Positions 60,552-64,000 of a stretch of 64,000 nt of DNA are shown piece by piece. The stretch is from Dissulfurispira thermophila. GTDB lineage: Bacteria; Nitrospirota; Thermodesulfovibrionia; Thermodesulfovibrionales; Dissulfurispiraceae. The position numbers were made by a program, and so were the translations under genes. The stretch spans positions 1,116,001 to 1,180,000 of the forward strand of contig NZ_AP022873.1 in NCBI RefSeq assembly GCF_014701235.1. Direction: 5' to 3'. Position 1 is the first letter of the stretch; each line of letters starts with the position of its first letter. The notes under the pieces are model-generated. The model was not told the DNA's origin, ran no database searches, and was given only the letters and a program-made list of their open reading frames with translations.

Positions 60552-61670
60552 TTACTTCTCTGTCTCTGTCTCAATCTCTGTCTCAATCGCTTTTAACTTT
60601 GCAATGACATTTCCAATTGACACCTCGGTCTCGACTTTAAGAGGTATTTTTAAATCGTCATCAGAGAGCCAGACATATATATCCCCTTTATTTTCGAATA
60701 ATCCCTCTGATTTAAGCATGGGTTTTACTACTACTGCATCTACTTCTTTTTCATCAGGCATTATTACTTTGTCTTTTCTTAATACTTCAATCTCAGCTTT
60801 ATAAAATTTATTACTGTCAAAGATATTAATATGAATAGTTTCACCTACATTAAGTTTCTGTGTCCTTAAATAATAAAAACCTGACATTACATCCCATAAA
60901 TGTTCAGTATTGATGATGTGTTCATCCCTTGTCCCTTTTATATGATTTATGTGTATAATTTTTTTGTTTGTTATATCAAAAAATGTCTCTTTGTCTCCCC
61001 TTTTTCTTCCTTCTCGCTGTTTTATCTTGAAAAATGATGGAGTGCCATTTATTACATAGCTTTCTGCGTGGTCATCTACTTTATAGAATGTAGAAATAAA
61101 TGGTGTAGAGTGAACACTGGATATTATTTTTATATTGCCATTGTCATTTGTAGCTTCAAGAAATGCCTTGCCAACATAAATACCAAGCCAGTAAATATCA
61201 AAATAGAGTTTTTCCTTTGCGAATTTTAATATAGGGATAGTATTTTTAGATTCAGGCAGTTCTACTGGTTTTTCTCTCTCAGGTAAGGCTGCTATCCGCT
61301 GCGACTCATTTTTGTTGTCATGGATTTGTCCATTATCCATAGAAGTATTTTCTTGTATTTGTTCTGTTTTGATTGTATTTTCTTTAAAGGAGTCCTCATG
61401 CAGTTGTTTGTCTTCTATCTCTTGTCCTTTATCATCTACTTGGGGAATAATATCAGGTTGAATAGAAGGCTGTTTTTTACTTGATTTAATAAGGTTAGTT
61501 TTTTTAGGCAACTCTGATACGATTTTCGCTTCAAATGGTTTTGTAGTAAATAATTCTCCAAAATTAAACAAGTCTATTCCTGAAATGCTTGCAATAACTA
61601 TAATATGTAGCATTATTGAAAGAATAATCGCAATTATTAATGAGAGTGTGCCTTTTTTGATTATTCCCAT
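60552..61670 (-). CDS. DUF3108 protein with membrane anchor and acidic linker
   Basis: 372 residues. Membrane helix at about 9-31, a low-complexity linker rich in Q, E, K and N (about 55-140), then a DUF3108 domain (FDIYWLGIYVGKAFLEATND ... WLSDDDLKIPLKVETEV). The C-terminus is a repetitive IETEIETETEK from imperfect TCTGTCTC repeats. Function unknown; DUF3108 proteins sit in the envelope. TATAAT on the minus strand ends 6 bases before the ATG and there is no Shine-Dalgarno. Confidence 0.8.
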   Translation of the reverse strand: MGIIKKGTLSLIIAIILSIMLHIIVIASISGIDLFNFGELFTTKPFEAKIVSELPKKTNLIKSSKKQPSIQPDIIPQVDDKGQEIEDKQLHEDSFKENTIKTEQIQENTSMDNGQIHDNKNESQRIAALPEREKPVELPESKNTIPILKFAKEKLYFDIYWLGIYVGKAFLEATNDNGNIKIISSVHSTPFISTFYKVDDHAESYVINGTPSFFKIKQREGRKRGDKETFFDITNKKIIHINHIKGTRDEHIINTEHLWDVMSGFYYLRTQKLNVGETIHINIFDSNKFYKAEIEVLRKDKVIMPDEKEVDAVVVKPMLKSEGLFENKGDIYVWLSDDDLKIPLKVETEVSIGNVIAKLKAIETEIETETEK

Positions 61671-61691
61671 AAGTATATTATACCTGAAAAC

Positions 61692-61721
61692 AAAAAGCCC
61701 CCAGAATATATTTCTGGAGGC
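61692..61721 (-). terminator. Terminator of fhs (minus strand)
   Basis: On the minus strand GCCTCCAGAA and TTCTGGGGGC pair with one mismatch around ATATA, followed by TTTTTG. It lies about 26 bases after the fhs stop. Confidence 0.75.
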
Positions 61722-61747
61722 ATGTTAAAACATCTTGAATGTTAGAC

Positions 61748-63511
61748 TTAAAACAGACCCTTTACCCTTCCTGTCTCTGTATCCACATCTATTCTCCTAT
61801 ATGCAGGGTCTGATGCGGTACCTGGCATCAATGTAATAGCACCTGCAACAGGAACAACAAATCCCGCACCCTTGTATGTCAAAATATCACGCACAAAGAG
61901 TTTCCATCCTTTAGGAACTCCTTTAAGATTTGGATTATCAGAAAGGCTCAAGTGTGTCTTGACCATACATGTTCCCAATTTTGCCATTTCAGGGTCTGCC
62001 TCTATTTTCTTTGCCTTTGCAAGTGCATCAGGTGAGTATTCAACCCCATCTGCACCATAGACTTGTTCTGCTATGAGTTCAATCCTTGTTCTTAATGGGG
62101 TGTCAAGTTCATAGAGGAATTTAAAGTGGTTTTCTTCGTTACAGGCATCAATTACAGCATCAGCAAGTTCAAGTGCACCTTCGCCACCATACTGCCAGTG
62201 CTTTGAAACAGCAACTCTTGCACCTGCTGATTCACATATTCTTTTTACTGCCTTTATCTCATTATCTGTATCTGTATAGAATGCGTTGATACATACAACA
62301 GGTGGAATTCCAGCCTTTTTCACAATATTTATGCAGTGAAGAAGATTTTCCGTGCCTTTTTCTACCCACCCAACATTTTCTGTTTTGTAATCTTCTGGTA
62401 TTGGTCTTCCTGGAACTGGAATTGGAGCTCCTCCATGACATTTCAGTGCCCTTATTGTTGCTACTATTACTACTGCATTTGGTTTGAGTCCTGAATATCT
62501 GCACTTGAGATTCCAGAATTTTTCAAATCCTATATCAGCAGCAAATCCTGATTCTGTGACATTGTAGTCTGCGAGTTTAAGTGCAACTTTATCTGCTATT
62601 ATTGATGACTGCCCTATAGCTATATTAGCAAATGGCCCCGCATGAACAAAGACAGGCTGCCCTTCTATTGTCTGCATGAGATTTGGATTGAGTGCCTCAA
62701 GCATCCATGCTGTCATTGCACCGGCTACTTCTAAGTCTTCAGTTGTTACAGGATTGCCATTTTTGTCATATGCAACGACGATCTTTCCCATCCTCTCTCT
62801 AAAGTCCTTGAGGTCTTTTGCAACAGCAAGTATAGCCATTACCTCTGATGATACTGCAATTGCAAACCCTGAGTTCATCATAAAACCGTCTGTTTTACCA
62901 CCGAGTCCAATAATAATATTTCTTAATGACTGGGCGCAAAAATCTATTATCCATTTCATTTCGACATTACGGGGATCTATATTGAGTCTTTTTAAATTTC
63001 GTTTTGCGAGTTGTTCATCTGTATAGTTGAATTCATGCTGCATGCGCGAGGTGAGGGCAACCATTGCTAAATTATGTGCATTCATGATTGCATTTATATC
63101 TCCCGTAAGTCCTAATGAAAATGGTGTAAGTGGAATGCACTGTGATAATCCCCCACCTGCTGCTGATCCCTTTATATTCATTGTTGGTCCACCAGATGGC
63201 TGCCTTATAGCAGCAGTTACTTTTTTCCCTCTTTTGCCAATACCCTGAACTAATCCAATAGTTGTCGTTGATTTTCCTTCACCAAGAGGGGTAGGGGTAA
63301 TTGCAGTCACATCAATATATTTTCCATCGGGTTTGTTCTTGAGTCTCTCAAGAACTTTTGCATAATCTACTTTTCCATAATAATGACCATATGGAAGCAG
63401 TTCTTCTTTTTGAAGACCTAATTCATCTGCAATCTGATAAATAGTCTTCATGTTTTTTTCTGCTGCCTCGGCAATCTGCCAATCTGCATACTTCGTTGGA
63501 TCAAGTGGCAT
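61748..63511 (-). CDS. fhs: Formate-tetrahydrofolate ligase
   Basis: 587 residues. P-loop [14 protein letters not shown] near residue 72, [19 protein letters not shown], and the conserved EVMAILAV block. Activates formate to 10-formyl-THF in the methyl branch of the Wood-Ljungdahl pathway or C1 assimilation. Strong Shine-Dalgarno (AGGAGG). No other pathway gene is nearby, so a role in acetogenesis cannot be claimed. Confidence 0.97.
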
Positions 63512-63531
63512 AGATACCTCCTTCTTTTTTG

Positions 63532-63987
63532 TTAGTAATTTATGAGCACATTTAGAAACTTATCGTTCATATGCCTCAGATTTTTGCTCAACACAAAAGC
63601 TAATTTCTTCAGAATGACATTTGCAAGGACCAAATCTTCATTCTCTATTTTCTCGAATTCATCCTTTGAAAGCAGGAATATCGTGGTATTCTCAAGGGCA
63701 ATAGCATTTGCCTCGTGGTGCCTCTTTTCAAGGATAGACAACTCTCCACAAAAATGACCTTTGCCGAGGACTGCGAGGGTCTGTTTCCAGCCATCAGGTG
63801 TTGTTTTAGAAATTTCGAGTTTCCCCGAGTGAATAAGATAAATGCCTTTTGCCTCTTCTTTTTCTTTGAATACAAAATTATCTTTTTTTATAGACAATTC
63901 TTGAAGTTTCCCCGCAATCTTTTCGAGATGTTTATCGTCTATATCTTCAAATAAGACTTGTTTTTTGAGATCAGTTATTGCTATCAT
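63532..63987 (-). CDS. Stand-alone cyclic-nucleotide-binding-domain protein
   Basis: 151 residues. One CRP-type cNMP fold: [49 protein letters not shown] (phosphate-binding cassette with GELS, but the usual Arg-Ala pair is EANA). No DNA-binding domain follows. Ligand may not be cAMP. Strong Shine-Dalgarno (GAGGAGGGA). It may form an operon with fhs, 20 bases downstream. Confidence 0.87.
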
Positions 63988-64000
63988 AATTCCCTCCTCA

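Noticed and set aside
1-64000. tRNA, rRNA, phage or transposase genes
   Set aside because: Intergenic regions were read for cloverleaf-like or transposase sequences and none was recognised.

Overview
The window looks like a chromosome segment of an anaerobic Gram-negative bacterium that respires oxyanions. Signs are periplasmic molybdopterin oxidoreductases with Tat signals, TorD-type chaperones, a Tat translocon, heme-binding sensors, rubredoxin and rubrerythrin, Fhs and ApbE. The AT-rich coding style and gene mix would suit Nitrospirota (Thermodesulfovibrionales-like), but that is inference and no marker here proves it.

1-4.8 kb: the end of a PstS-like binding protein, a histidine kinase, a chemoreceptor with a c-type heme motif, a small coiled-coil membrane protein (minus strand) and a second kinase. 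5.1-16.8 kb: a respiratory arsenate reductase locus, arrA-arrB-torD-ferredoxin, then a lone receiver protein, an FmdE-like protein, a small unknown, a MoeA-like protein, and a PhnD-like lipoprotein / histidine kinase / sigma-54 activator trio that resembles AioX-AioS-AioR. 17-22.7 kb: an accessory block with a ThaI-like restriction-modification pair, a small lipoprotein, a DUF4143 ATPase flanked by a 24-bp direct repeat, an ACR3-type arsenite exporter, YnfA and a HepT/MntA toxin-antitoxin pair. 22.8-29.2 kb: a second molybdoenzyme operon (FeS subunit, catalytic subunit with Asp in place of the first cluster Cys, TorD) behind a good sigma-54 promoter, an outer-membrane protein, TatA and TatC. 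29.2-36.9 kb: housekeeping genes (YchF, PrmA), a frameshifted K+ channel, a radical SAM protein, CrcB and DUF190, then a fluoride riboswitch with terminator ahead of a CPA2-type antiporter and a UspA protein. 36.9-50 kb: dynamin-like GTPase, HAD protein and MFS transporter, then a two-domain ABC permease and ATPase, PstS-like protein, histidine kinase, sigma-54 activator, and, behind a consensus sigma-54 promoter, an exported beta-propeller protein with CxxCH, followed by an FtsX-like permease. 50-64 kb: ilvBN, a homocitrate/isopropylmalate synthase, CNNM protein, rubredoxin, rubrerythrin, then minus-strand dapB, yacG, apbE, a short uvrA, a DUF3108 protein, fhs and a cNMP-binding protein.

Two themes run through the window. 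First, a periplasmic binding protein is encoded just before a histidine kinase three times, twice with an NtrC-type regulator, and three TGGCAT-N5-TTG(C/A) elements sit before the periplasmic redox genes. Second, at least nine genes without a Shine-Dalgarno have a -10-like hexamer ending 5 or 6 bases before the start codon, which suggests leaderless mRNAs are common in this organism. No rRNA, tRNA, CRISPR array or complete insertion sequence was recognised.
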